A stretch of DNA of 64,000 nucleotides, from positions 909,490-973,489 of the forward strand of contig NZ_KE557273.1 of the NCBI RefSeq assembly GCF_000442255.1. The letters are read 5' to 3'. Shown here one piece after another: positions 1 to 7,109 of this stretch; positions within the stretch are counted from its first letter, which is position 1, and each line of letters starts with the position of its first letter. The stretch is from Salipiger mucosus DSM 16094 (lineage in GTDB: Bacteria > Pseudomonadota > Alphaproteobacteria > Rhodobacterales > Rhodobacteraceae). The notes under the pieces are model-generated. The model made no database searches. It saw only the letters and a list, made by a program, of their open reading frames with translations, and was not told the origin of the DNA. Position numbers and translations under genes: made by a program.

Positions 1-1519
1 CAAGACCGTCGTGGTCGATCTGGCCGGGGCCATCGAAGACGTGGTGACGATGGACGTTGACGAGATCTTCGGATCGGCCGAGCGCGCCATCGCCATGATG
101 GGCGAGGAAAACTACCGCGCCATGAAAGACGGCGCGCAGGCCACCGAGGAGCAGCGCGAGACCGTCGAAGACCTGGCGAACACCTACGACGAGCTGTTCC
201 GCGCGATCAACGCGGCGACCGGCCCGGACGGCATCCGCCTCATGGACGTGGCCGACCTTCCCGCAGCGCACGAGCTGGCAGGCATCCTGCAGGACATCGA
301 ACGCGAGATGCAGGCCTTCAAGACGGGCAGCAGCAACGCGGGCGAGTTCGAGGAGGCCGTCACTGACCTGGTGGGCGAGGCACAGGACCTGATCGCGGAA
401 CTGAGCGCGGTGGACGCGCAGCGCTTTGGCAACGTGGTCTCGGCAATCGGCGGCATCGCCGACGCCCTGGTGACCGCTGCAAACAACGCGGCCACGCTTC
501 GACAGAACCTGCCCGCCGGGGATGATGGCGCGATCTCCTACGGGCCGCAGAACGGCCGGCGGCCGAGCGTGGATCTCCGCCCCGGCGAGAACGCCCCGGA
601 GACCTCGGTACGCCCGAGGCTGCCCAGCGTGAACTTCGGCTTTGGAGGCTCCTCGGGATCGAGCGGTGGCAGCTCCGGCGGTGGCGGAGGCGGCGGAGGC
701 CGCAGCGTTGACGACTACCGGCGCGAGGTGGAGCGCACCCGCGAGGCGGTGGCGCGGCTGGAAGCCGAGGCCGTTGCCCTGGCGGCCGTGGCCGAGACGG
801 GCTTCGAATACGGCGATGCGGTGGACTACGCGCGGAAGAAGGCCGAGCTGCTCTACGAGGCGCAGGCGGCCGGGAAAGAGGTGACGCCCGAGCTACGGGC
901 CGAAATCGATGAGCTGGCACAGGCCTACGCGCGGGCGGGGCAGGCGGCCGACGATGCCTCCGACAAGCTCGACAGGATCGAGGAGAACACCGAGCGCGGC
1001 GCGGATGCGATGACCGATCTCTTCACATCCATTCTCGACGGCTCCAAGACGGCGGGCGAGGCGCTCCGCGACCTCCTGATGCAGATCATCGAGATCCAGC
1101 TCCAGCAGCGCATGATGGGCCTCGCAACCAGCGGTGGGGGCGGCTTCTTCCAGGCTATTGGCGGCCTTCTCGGAGGTGCGCGCGCTGGCGGTGGGCCGGT
1201 TCGGGCAGGCGTGCCCTACCTGATCAACGAGCGGACGCCGCAGAGCGAGATGTTCGTGCCGTCCGAGTCGGGCGGGGTGCTCAACGTCCCCCAGGCGCAG
1301 GCGGCGCTATCTCAGCGCGCGACGAAGAGTGAAGGCTCGCTCGACCTCAACCTGAAAGGCGCCATTGACGTGGGCGTTGACGGCGAGGGCAACGTGAAGG
1401 CCATGGTGCGCGACATGGGTGTCACGGCGACACGGCAGGGCGCAACGCTGGCGGTCAATCAGATGAAGACGGAACTGCCCGGCTGGATGCAGAGACTGAA
1501 AACGCACGGAGCGCTGTGA
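1..1519 (+). CDS. Phage tail tape-measure protein, C-terminal part (5' end outside window)
   Basis: The reading frame is open to the window edge, so this is the C-terminal 500 or so residues of a longer protein; the GTG at base 11 is probably internal. It is rich in charged helices, has a Ser/Gly linker (about residues 215-232), a second coiled-coil stretch, and a C-terminal segment with the GGPVRAGVPYLINER and EMFVPSESGG motifs. Those motifs are typical of lambda-type tape-measure proteins, which set tail length and form the DNA-ejection channel. The next gene starts inside its stop codon. Tail identity is recognised from the C-terminal motif; exact subfamily is not assigned. Confidence 0.85.
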   Translation, partial: KTVVVDLAGAIEDVVTMDVDEIFGSAERAIAMMGEENYRAMKDGAQATEEQRETVEDLANTYDELFRAINAATGPDGIRLMDVADLPAAHELAGILQDIEREMQAFKTGSSNAGEFEEAVTDLVGEAQDLIAELSAVDAQRFGNVVSAIGGIADALVTAANNAATLRQNLPAGDDGAISYGPQNGRRPSVDLRPGENAPETSVRPRLPSVNFGFGGSSGSSGGSSGGGGGGGGRSVDDYRREVERTREAVARLEAEAVALAAVAETGFEYGDAVDYARKKAELLYEAQAAGKEVTPELRAEIDELAQAYARAGQAADDASDKLDRIEENTERGADAMTDLFTSILDGSKTAGEALRDLLMQIIEIQLQQRMMGLATSGGGGFFQAIGGLLGGARAGGGPVRAGVPYLINERTPQSEMFVPSESGGVLNVPQAQAALSQRATKSEGSLDLNLKGAIDVGVDGEGNVKAMVRDMGVTATRQGATLAVNQMKTELPGWMQRLKTHGAL

Positions 1520-1857
1520 TGACCCGGAACGGTAGACTGTCCAACCGCCTGTGTGGGGCTCTGGAAGCGCACCTGCAGGGGGACCGACTCCGGGCGCCCG
1601 AGGGATCGGCGCCGGTCTGGAACGCCTTCCAGGCGCTTTCACGGGCGCGCTCCTGCGGGCCTGCGGGACCGAACCCGATCAGTTTCCCGGAAATCGAGGC
1701 GTGGTGCCGCCTGATGCGCGTGCCGCTTGAGCCGCACCACGTCGAAGCGATTACCGCCATGGATCGTGTCTGGATGGAGCAGGCCTACGCGAAAGGGGCG
1801 GGCGGCAAGCCGACCTCGCCGCTCACCGCCGCCGCCTTCGATGCGTTCATGAGGTAA
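1519..1857 (+). CDS. Small phage protein coupled to the tape-measure gene
   Basis: A 112-residue protein. Its ATG at 1519 shares the A of the preceding TGA, so translation is probably coupled; a GTG one codon earlier is possible. The C-terminal half reads PISFPEIEAWCRLM, then PLEPHHVEAITAMD, a pattern I associate with small proteins encoded in phage tail operons. No enzymatic motif is visible. A tail-assembly accessory role is inferred from position only. Confidence 0.7.
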   Translation: MTRNGRLSNRLCGALEAHLQGDRLRAPEGSAPVWNAFQALSRARSCGPAGPNPISFPEIEAWCRLMRVPLEPHHVEAITAMDRVWMEQAYAKGAGGKPTSPLTAAAFDAFMR

Positions 1858-1874
1858 TGACGCTAGAATACACG

Positions 1875-2174
1875 TCAGAAGGGGCCGTCTGTCACGAACC
1901 GGAATTCCTTCGTAGACTCTGTCTGGCCACTGAAGGACATCACCGAACTACCTTTCGCGATATCGCTCATTGAGCGGTTTAGGTCCAGTTGGGCCTGGTC
2001 CGTCACATATTCTCCGGCGATCCGAATGACCTCGTCTTTGGTGTCCCAATTGTCGCAGTCAGCGCAGCCATATAAGGTTTCTCCGTCCGCACCTTCCTTC
2101 GATCCAACGGGAGCCTTGCAAAGACCACAAAGAATTGGGTGGCTCGTGGTGTTGTCTTGATCGTCGTCACTCAT
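1875..2174 (-). CDS. Small zinc-ribbon protein of the prophage
   Basis: Encodes 99 residues from MSDDDQDN; an in-frame ATG eight codons upstream is possible. Two CxxC pairs (CGLC near residue 16 and CADC near residue 38) are spaced like a zinc ribbon, followed by an acidic, unremarkable C-terminus. It converges on the tail operon, and the DNA around it is more AT-rich than the chromosome. Function unknown. The strong repeat structure at 2208-2282 lies just upstream of its start and may control it. Confidence 0.6.
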   Translation of the reverse strand: MSDDDQDNTTSHPILCGLCKAPVGSKEGADGETLYGCADCDNWDTKDEVIRIAGEYVTDQAQLDLNRSMSDIAKGSSVMSFSGQTESTKEFRFVTDGPF

Positions 2175-2207
2175 GAGATCTCCAGCGTACGTCTTCACTC
2201 AGGTTGT

Positions 2208-2282
2208 GTAACAGAAATGTTGAGTTTTGTATCGCGGATGGTCACTCAACATTTTTGTTACGTCTCTCAACATCCGCGATAC
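2208..2282. repeat. Two interleaved inverted repeats (A-B-A'-B' order)
   Basis: Arm A (2208-2224, GTAACAGAAATGTTGAG) pairs with A' (2245-2261) over 17 positions with one G-T wobble. Arm B (2229-2240, GTATCGCGGATG) pairs perfectly with B' (2271-2282). The arms alternate rather than nest, so the two hairpins exclude each other or form a pseudoknot-like fold. The octamer CTCAACAT occurs twice on the + strand (2245-2252, 2266-2273) and once inverted (2217-2224). It lies upstream of the minus-strand zinc-ribbon gene. Confidence 0.85.
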
Positions 2283-2355
2283 TCTTTCGCGGTAGTAATG
2301 GGGAGAGGGCGGGAGAGGGTCGGTTTCGGCCCCCTGGGGGTGGCTACCCGGGAAC

Positions 2356-2793
2356 TCAGTCGTTTTCTGCAGGAGGTAGCTCCCAGCTTGGAGGGCCTTG
2401 GCGCCGAAATTCCGAGGCGTTGATACCGCCGCCTTTGCCGTGCGTCATGAAGATCTCGCGATTGCCGTACTCGTCGCGAGCGGTTGAAAATCTCAGCATT
2501 ATCTCGGCGCCCTCCATGTGAAGGATGACGTTCGCTTCCTTCAGCCTGGTGTCCTGCTCGCCATCACTTTCGGCACTCTGGATCCAATCCATCAGCCGAT
2601 AGAGACGCTGAAAGGCAACCTTCATTGGCGTGGGGTCCGGAGGTGCGGGATATTTCTCTTCCAGCGTGGCCGTCAGCTCGCTGTTCACGGATCGATTGTT
2701 GTCCGATGCAGCATTCTTGATGCGGTCTCGCAGTTCCGGTGCGATCCGGAGAGCGATCTGTACGGTCGGGGCAGGTGTGCGGTCGGCGGGCAT
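2356..2793 (-). CDS. Arc-family ribbon-helix-helix regulator
   Basis: Encodes 145 residues from MPADRTP. Residues 10-45 (VQIALRIAPELRDRIKNAA, then NRSVNSELTATLEEKY) fit the Arc/Mnt ribbon-helix-helix fold: a beta strand that contacts DNA followed by two helices. The C-terminal 90 residues are a separate unassigned domain. It is divergent from a second RHH gene at 2896, with a palindrome between them, as in phage lysis/lysogeny switches. Autoregulation from that palindrome is inferred. Confidence 0.8.
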   Translation of the reverse strand: MPADRTPAPTVQIALRIAPELRDRIKNAASDNNRSVNSELTATLEEKYPAPPDPTPMKVAFQRLYRLMDWIQSAESDGEQDTRLKEANVILHMEGAEIMLRFSTARDEYGNREIFMTHGKGGGINASEFRRQGPPSWELPPAEND

Positions 2794-2831
2794 GTCGTTT
2801 CCTCTCTCTGCAATCATTCTGATTTCAGCGC

Positions 2832-2864
2832 TTGACAGTCAATGCAATCATAATGATTGTAAGC
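2832..2864. promoter_or_regulatory. Operator-like palindrome between two divergent RHH regulators
   Basis: CAATCAT-A-ATGATTG (2845-2859) is a perfect 7-bp dyad in an AT-rich island. A TTGACA hexamer (2832-2837) lies just to its left, a possible -35 for the + strand gene; TTGCAA (2872-2877) could serve the minus-strand gene. No strong -10 is evident for either. Position and symmetry fit an operator for one or both flanking repressors. Confidence 0.6.
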
Positions 2865-2895
2865 ACATTAATTGCAAAACTGGAGGATCGCAGAG

Positions 2896-3066
2896 ATGAA
2901 CGCCATTCAACCCAGAGGCGGCGAGGGGGTCGCGCAGGTCTCAGTCCGCCTGCCCGTAGGGCTCCATGCGGCAGTCAAGGCCGAAGCTCAGGCTCGTGGA
3001 CAGTCGGTGAATACGCTGATCGTCATGAACTTGCGCAAGGAGGTCGAAGCCACCGCACAAAAGTAA
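2896..3066 (+). CDS. Small Arc/HicB-type ribbon-helix-helix protein
   Basis: A 56-residue protein starting MNAIQPRG, preceded by GGAGG at 2882-2886. The core QVSVRLPVGLHAAVKAEAQ followed by SVNTLIVMNLRKEV is a single RHH domain and nearly the whole protein. Proteins of this type are dimeric repressors, often in phages or as HicB-like antitoxins. No toxin gene adjoins it, so a repressor role, perhaps opposing the divergent Arc gene, is more likely. Confidence 0.75.
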   Translation: MNAIQPRGGEGVAQVSVRLPVGLHAAVKAEAQARGQSVNTLIVMNLRKEVEATAQK

Positions 3067-3129
3067 AGGCCGGCGGAGTTGCAGCTCCAGCCGACCTTCA
3101 TTGAAACCCCACAAGGAAGGGGACTACCC

Positions 3130-3297
3130 ATGACAGTACCCGAACGCGCGAACGAAATCCAGTCCCGCGACCACCTTCACGACAGCATCGCCTTGGCGCT
3201 CGACGCCATCAGCGTGCCCGGCTGCTCCCACAGGAACCTCGCAGAGGCCCGCACCTACCTGCGCGATGCCCTCCGGCAGATCGGGGGTGCGGCATGA
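3130..3297 (+). CDS. Small prophage protein, unknown function
   Basis: A 55-residue protein starting MTVPERAN, with a purine-rich ribosome site (AAGGAAGG) about 10 bases upstream. It looks helical and acidic, with no recognised domain. Its stop overlaps the next ATG, placing it in a four-gene run (2896-3865) probably transcribed together. Confidence 0.55.
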   Translation: MTVPERANEIQSRDHLHDSIALALDAISVPGCSHRNLAEARTYLRDALRQIGGAA

Positions 3298-3665
3298 TGC
3301 GACGTGATTTCCTGAGTAGCGCTGCAGTCGCCGTTACCCCGGCAGCGGTCCTTCCTCACATTGAGGACGAAGCCGCGACATCTGACCCCCATCGGCAGTG
3401 GTTCGAGGAGTGGCGCTCGCTGCGCCGCCGCTGGGAGCACGAAAGCCTTGATGAGGACGGCGAGGAGACTGCCCACGGCGAAGCGCTCTGGGATGCCGCC
3501 GACGCGCTGGAAGGCAGGATCGTCTCGACGCCGCCTCGGACCATCGATGGCGCGGCCGCCCAGATCGAATGGATGCTCGCCGACAGCACGGACACAGACT
3601 TCCAGGTCGGCCATCGCGAGGCGCTCGAGCTGGCGGTTTCGACGCTGAAAGGAGGTGTCGCATGA
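3294..3665 (+). CDS. Prophage protein with a Tat-like N-terminus
   Basis: A 123-residue protein. The N-terminus MMRRDFLSSAAVAVTPAAV resembles a twin-arginine signal (RRDFL plus a short hydrophobic stretch), followed by a soluble helical body rich in Trp and acidic residues. No catalytic motif is seen. It overlaps both neighbours by four bases, so translation is coupled. Export is a prediction from the N-terminus alone; the hydrophobic stretch is short. Confidence 0.6.
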   Translation: MMRRDFLSSAAVAVTPAAVLPHIEDEAATSDPHRQWFEEWRSLRRRWEHESLDEDGEETAHGEALWDAADALEGRIVSTPPRTIDGAAAQIEWMLADSTDTDFQVGHREALELAVSTLKGGVA

Positions 3666-3865
3666 GCGTTGAGAGCAAATGGATCGACAAGGTCAACGAC
3701 CTCGACAACCAGGTCGCGGACCTCGGCAACCTCGTCGAGGCTCTGCAGTTGGTGTGCGAGCAGTGGTGCGGCACTCCGTTGGAGCGCGGTTCCGAGCAGG
3801 ACCGGGTTCGTAGCGCCGTAGTCGGCCTGGCGAAGGCGATGGAGGAGCGCGCGTCACAATTGTAG
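3662..3865 (+). CDS. Small coiled-coil prophage protein
   Basis: A 67-residue protein starting MSVESKWIDK at an ATGA overlap with the preceding gene. The segment DKVNDLDNQVADLGNLVEALQL has the heptad spacing of a short coiled coil and is followed by two cysteines. Last gene of the small-gene run before the inverted repeat at 3889. Function unknown. Confidence 0.55.
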   Translation: MSVESKWIDKVNDLDNQVADLGNLVEALQLVCEQWCGTPLERGSEQDRVRSAVVGLAKAMEERASQL

Positions 3866-3888
3866 CGAAATGCGGATCGAACCGGAGA

Positions 3889-3914
3889 GGATGTGAGCAG
3901 AATAGCTCACATCC
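3889..3914. repeat. Perfect 10-bp inverted repeat upstream of the integrase operon
   Basis: GGATGTGAGC (3889-3898) and GCTCACATCC (3905-3914) are separated by six bases. No T-run follows on either strand, so an ordinary intrinsic terminator is unlikely. It sits 79 bp before the small gene coupled to the integrase and could be an operator for integrase expression. Confidence 0.7.
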
Positions 3915-3992
3915 ATACCGACGCCCGAGCTTTAAACCTCAGCGAAATCGGCGGCGCATAAGTAACTTGGTGAACGGAACGGAAACAGGAAA

Positions 3993-4178
3993 ATGCCAAG
4001 CCCCCAGACCATCGCCAAGCAAACAGTCGCCGCCCTCATTCGGGAGGCCCGCCAAGCCGGGTGGGTCCGCGCCAAGTTCGAGATCAGGCCGGACGGCAGC
4101 GTCACTGTCGACGCAGGTATGACCGAAACCGAAGGTGGAGACGACTTCCTCGAGGACGACCTGAGGATGGGTAAATGA
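3993..4178 (+). CDS. Small protein coupled to the integrase
   Basis: A 61-residue protein. The N-terminal half is a basic helix (AALIREARQAGWVRAKFEI), then a short strand (DGSVTVDAG) and an acidic tail. The stop overlaps the integrase start as ATGA, so the two are made together. Position suggests an excisionase or integrase partner, but no winged-helix motif is visible, and this remains a guess. Confidence 0.6.
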   Translation: MPSPQTIAKQTVAALIREARQAGWVRAKFEIRPDGSVTVDAGMTETEGGDDFLEDDLRMGK

Positions 4179-5203
4179 CCAAGAAGGATTTGCCCAAGTA
4201 CGTCTACGAGGATCGGGGGTACGTCAGGTTCATACGCCGGTCCCGCGGTCAATCCGTGATGATGAAAGAGGAGCCGGGCTCCCCCGAGTTCTGGGACCAC
4301 TACCGACGCCTGCTGAGGGGGCGGGAACCGATCCCGGCCAAGCGAACGTTCGAGGCGCTGATCCTCAGCTACTACGAGAGCGATGCGTTCAAGTCCCGGA
4401 AGCCGCGCACCAAGGCGGACTACCGGAAGTACATGGAGCACATCCGGAAGATCTGGGGGAACAAAGACCCCGCCAAGATCGAGACCCATCACATCTACGA
4501 GCTGCACCGGGCGAATGCGGACAGCTGGCGGAGGGCGAATTACCTCGTCCAGGTGATGGTGGTGCTCATGAACCATGCGCGCCTGATCGGCTTCCTGAAG
4601 AAGGAAGACGGCAACCCGGCCAGAGGTATTCCGCTGTTCAAGCAGCCCGGCGCCGGATGGGAGCCATGGCCCGAGGAAGTGCGCGAAGAGTTCGAGCGAG
4701 TCGCTCCAGCGCGAGCGCGGCTAGTCTATGAACTCTGCGTCGGCACCGGCCAGCGGATCGGCGACGTGCTCACCATGCGGTGGGACCACTTCGATGGCGG
4801 GTCTTGGGACATGACCCAGGGCAAGGGCGACAAGCCCATGTGGATCCCCCTGACGGATCGGCTGAAGGCCTACCTCCAGACGGTCCCGAAGAAGGGGCTC
4901 ACCGTCATCACTGATTCTGCCGGCCGTCCGGTTCGCTACCGGACCGTCTCCGAGGAGATGCGGAAGGTGAAGGCCGAGATGCAGCACCCGGAAGCGCGCT
5001 CATACGTGACGCACGGGCTGCGCAAGAACGCCACCATCGAACTCTACCTGGCAGGCTGTGACGACGAGATGGTGAAGGCCGTGACCGGTCACTCGGGCGT
5101 CGAGATGCTCAAGAAGTACGGCGGACGGGTGAGGCAGAAGGTTCTCGCCACCCGCGCACAGGAGGCGCGCAACAGGATGGAACAGAACAAGCCCGGAACG
5201 TGA
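4175..5203 (+). CDS. int: Tyrosine-family site-specific integrase
   Basis: A 342-residue phage integrase that recombines attP with a chromosomal site. An N-terminal SAM-like DNA-binding domain (about residues 55-145) precedes the catalytic domain. The active-site set is visible: R194 (GTGQRIGD), K218 or K220, H280 and R283 (THGLRKNA), H306 (TGHSG) and nucleophile Y315 (KKYGG). It is full length and apparently intact. The gene ends 68 bp from the 3' end of tRNA-Cys, the classic layout for a tRNA-targeting element. Confidence 0.95.
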   Translation: MTKKDLPKYVYEDRGYVRFIRRSRGQSVMMKEEPGSPEFWDHYRRLLRGREPIPAKRTFEALILSYYESDAFKSRKPRTKADYRKYMEHIRKIWGNKDPAKIETHHIYELHRANADSWRRANYLVQVMVVLMNHARLIGFLKKEDGNPARGIPLFKQPGAGWEPWPEEVREEFERVAPARARLVYELCVGTGQRIGDVLTMRWDHFDGGSWDMTQGKGDKPMWIPLTDRLKAYLQTVPKKGLTVITDSAGRPVRYRTVSEEMRKVKAEMQHPEARSYVTHGLRKNATIELYLAGCDDEMVKAVTGHSGVEMLKKYGGRVRQKVLATRAQEARNRMEQNKPGT

Positions 5204-5225
5204 ATGTTTCAAAGGATGTTTCAAA
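5204..5225 (+). repeat. Tandem ATGTTTCAAA repeats, candidate integrase arm sites
   Basis: The decamer ATGTTTCAAA occurs at 5204-5213 and 5216-5225, a 12-bp period, between the integrase stop and the tRNA-Cys 3' end. Short direct repeats here are the usual form of arm-type integrase sites. Not proven. Confidence 0.5.
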
Positions 5226-5271
5226 AAGCCGAAGGAAGGACGAGCAGTATGGCGCAAGTGCTTGAAAATAA

Positions 5272-5345
5272 TGGAGGCGAGTACCGGAATCGAACCGGTG
5301 TACACGGATTTGCAATCCGCTGCGTAACCACTCCGCCAACTCGCC
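5272..5345 (-). tRNA. tRNA-Cys (GCA)
   Basis: A 74-nt cloverleaf on the minus strand with the 3' CCA encoded (TCCA end at 5272). The acceptor stem GGCGAGT pairs with ACTCGCC, the T-loop reads GGTTCGATTCC, and the anticodon GCA lies at 5311-5313. The 3' end faces the integrase. The gene appears intact, as expected when phage attP restores the tRNA 3' half. Confidence 0.95.
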
Positions 5346-5561
5346 AGAGTGCGGCATCTCTTAGGTTTCCTGTGAAGGATCGTCAAGCGGCTATCGTCAC
5401 CGCGTGTGCGCAAGAAAGGGATGCAGCCTTCGGCCTGCTTGCGTTCTCCGGCAGGGCTGCCGTGACGGCATTTTCTTCTCATGGGAACGCGGCACAAGGG
5501 AACCGGGGCGATGCGGTTGCGTTATTATGCTGAACGCGCCGATTCTCACGGAGGACATGTC

Positions 5562-5936
5562 ATGGCCGAGACCGCTACCAAACCCCAATCGATCAACCCG
5601 GGCCCCGAAAATCCGGCGCCTGCTTCGTCGTCGGCGTCCCAGCATGACGTGGATGCGCTCAACGAGCAGATCGCGACCCTGCGCAAGGACATTTCCTCGC
5701 TGACCGAGCTTGTCGGCGACATCGGCATGCGTCGCGGTCGCGACGCCCGTGACCGCGTCGAGGCCAAGGCCCGCGAGGCGCGCGATATGGGCGAGGAAAG
5801 GCTGCGCGAGGCCGGAGAGCGCATCTCGGAGCTCGAAGGTGAGGCGCGTGGCAGCATCCGCGACAACCCGTTCCAGGCCATCGCCATCGCCGCCGCCGTC
5901 GGCTTTTTCGCCGGCTACATCGGCAGCCGGAGGTAA
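5562..5936 (+). CDS. DUF883 (ElaB/YqjD-like) membrane-anchored protein
   Basis: A 124-residue protein from MAETATKP, chosen because GGAGG (5550-5554) precedes it. A disordered N-terminus is followed by a long charged coiled coil (about residues 30-95) and a C-terminal membrane segment (FQAIAIAAAVGFFAGYI) ending in GSRR. That architecture is DUF883/YqjD, whose E. coli members are inner-membrane proteins that bind ribosomes in stationary phase. The next gene encodes a holin-like partner. Confidence 0.85.
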   Translation: MAETATKPQSINPGPENPAPASSSASQHDVDALNEQIATLRKDISSLTELVGDIGMRRGRDARDRVEAKAREARDMGEERLREAGERISELEGEARGSIRDNPFQAIAIAAAVGFFAGYIGSRR

Positions 5937-5942
5937 TCACGG

Positions 5943-6263
5943 GTGCTTGCTGGACTTGAAGCGCGGCTGCGCGCGGGCCTGTCACGGGCCGCGCGCAACC
6001 TGCTGGGCGGCCTCTGCCTGATCGTGGCGGCCGTCTTTCTCAGTATGGCCGCATGGATGGCGATCGAGCCCGTCCACGGCACGATGGCTGCGGCCCTGTC
6101 CCTGGGCGGTGGGTACCTCGTCATGGGGCTTCTGTTCATTTTCATTCCGGTGCGCGCACGGCTTCCGGCCGTTCCCGTGTCCAACGGGTCCAGCGCCGCG
6201 AGCCTGATCGACGCCTTCCTCGCCGGACGCGCGGCGGGGCGAGCGATGCACCGCGAGGATTGA
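5943..6263 (+). CDS. Holin-superfamily (YqjE-like) membrane protein
   Basis: A 106-residue protein beginning with GTG six bases after the DUF883 gene. Two hydrophobic segments (about residues 20-42 and 48-70) are flanked by Arg-rich, helical termini. Pairing with DUF883 matches the yqjD-yqjE arrangement, so this is a two-TM accessory membrane protein rather than a lytic phage holin, despite the family name. Role unknown. Confidence 0.7.
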   Translation: MLAGLEARLRAGLSRAARNLLGGLCLIVAAVFLSMAAWMAIEPVHGTMAAALSLGGGYLVMGLLFIFIPVRARLPAVPVSNGSSAASLIDAFLAGRAAGRAMHRED

Positions 6264-6402
6264 CGGCGCTGGACGCGCGCTGATGAGGCGCCCCGTGGCA
6301 TCCGGCCCCGGGGCGTTCCGATTATACGTTTGCGGACGTTGCCCCCCCGGAACAACTGTGGCACAACCTGTTCAGGATTATCTGAACGGACGAGTTTAGC
6401 GG

Positions 6403-7053
6403 ATGACCGACTTCGCGCAGCGCCGCCGCATGATGGTCGACACTCAGGTGCGACCCTCGGATGTGACAAAATTCCCCATCATCGAAGCCATGCTGCGCAT
6501 TCCGCGCGAGGTCTTCGTGCCCTCGGAAAAGGCCGAGGCCGCCTATGCCGGGCGCAACATCGATCTCGGCGACAACCGCGTGGTGCTCGACCCGCGGACC
6601 TTCGCCAAGATGCTCGATGCGCTCGGTGTCGACCATGACGATCTCGTGCTAGATGTCGGAACGGGCTACGGCTATTCCTCCGCCGTGATCGCCCGCATCG
6701 CACAGGCCGTCGTCGCCGTGGAAGAGGACGAGTCCTGGGCCTCCGACGCCGAGGCCTTGCTCTCGGAACATGCGGACAACGTCATCGTGCACCGCGGCCC
6801 GATCGCCGAGGGCGCGGCCGAGCACGGCCCCTACGACGCGATCATCGTCGAGGGCGGCGTCGAGGAGCTGCCCGACACCATCGGCGCGCAGGTGAAAGAG
6901 GGCGGGCGCATTGCCTGCCTCTTCGTCGAGGGCAACCTGGGCACGGTCCGCATCGGCTGGAAGAACGACGGACACATCACCTGGCGGTTCGCGTTCAACG
7001 CGTCTGCGCCGGTGCTGCCGGGATTCGAGACAACAGAAGAATTCGCGCTCTGA
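6403..7053 (+). CDS. pcm: Protein-L-isoaspartate O-methyltransferase family protein
   Basis: A 216-residue class I SAM-dependent methyltransferase. The SAM-binding motif I, LDVGTGYGYS (residues 83-92), matches PCMT enzymes that repair isoaspartyl residues. The acceptor-binding region before it (NIDLGDNRVVLDPRTFAKML) departs from the usual substrate loop, so repair activity is plausible but not certain. It precedes tolC by 56 bp, an order I recognise in Rhodobacterales, and the two may be cotranscribed. Confidence 0.85.
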   Translation: MTDFAQRRRMMVDTQVRPSDVTKFPIIEAMLRIPREVFVPSEKAEAAYAGRNIDLGDNRVVLDPRTFAKMLDALGVDHDDLVLDVGTGYGYSSAVIARIAQAVVAVEEDESWASDAEALLSEHADNVIVHRGPIAEGAAEHGPYDAIIVEGGVEELPDTIGAQVKEGGRIACLFVEGNLGTVRIGWKNDGHITWRFAFNASAPVLPGFETTEEFAL

Positions 7054-7109
7054 ACCGGCCCGACAAGGGGCGCGGACAGGGGCACGAGGGGCACAAGGGG
7101 CAGAACAGG

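Noticed and set aside
2896..3297. HicAB-type toxin-antitoxin pair
   Set aside because: The RHH protein could be an antitoxin, but the next gene product has no HicA, RelE or other toxin motif.
5943..6263. Phage holin belonging to the prophage
   Set aside because: It lies beyond tRNA-Cys on the chromosomal side and pairs with DUF883, as yqjD-yqjE does, so it is a housekeeping membrane protein.
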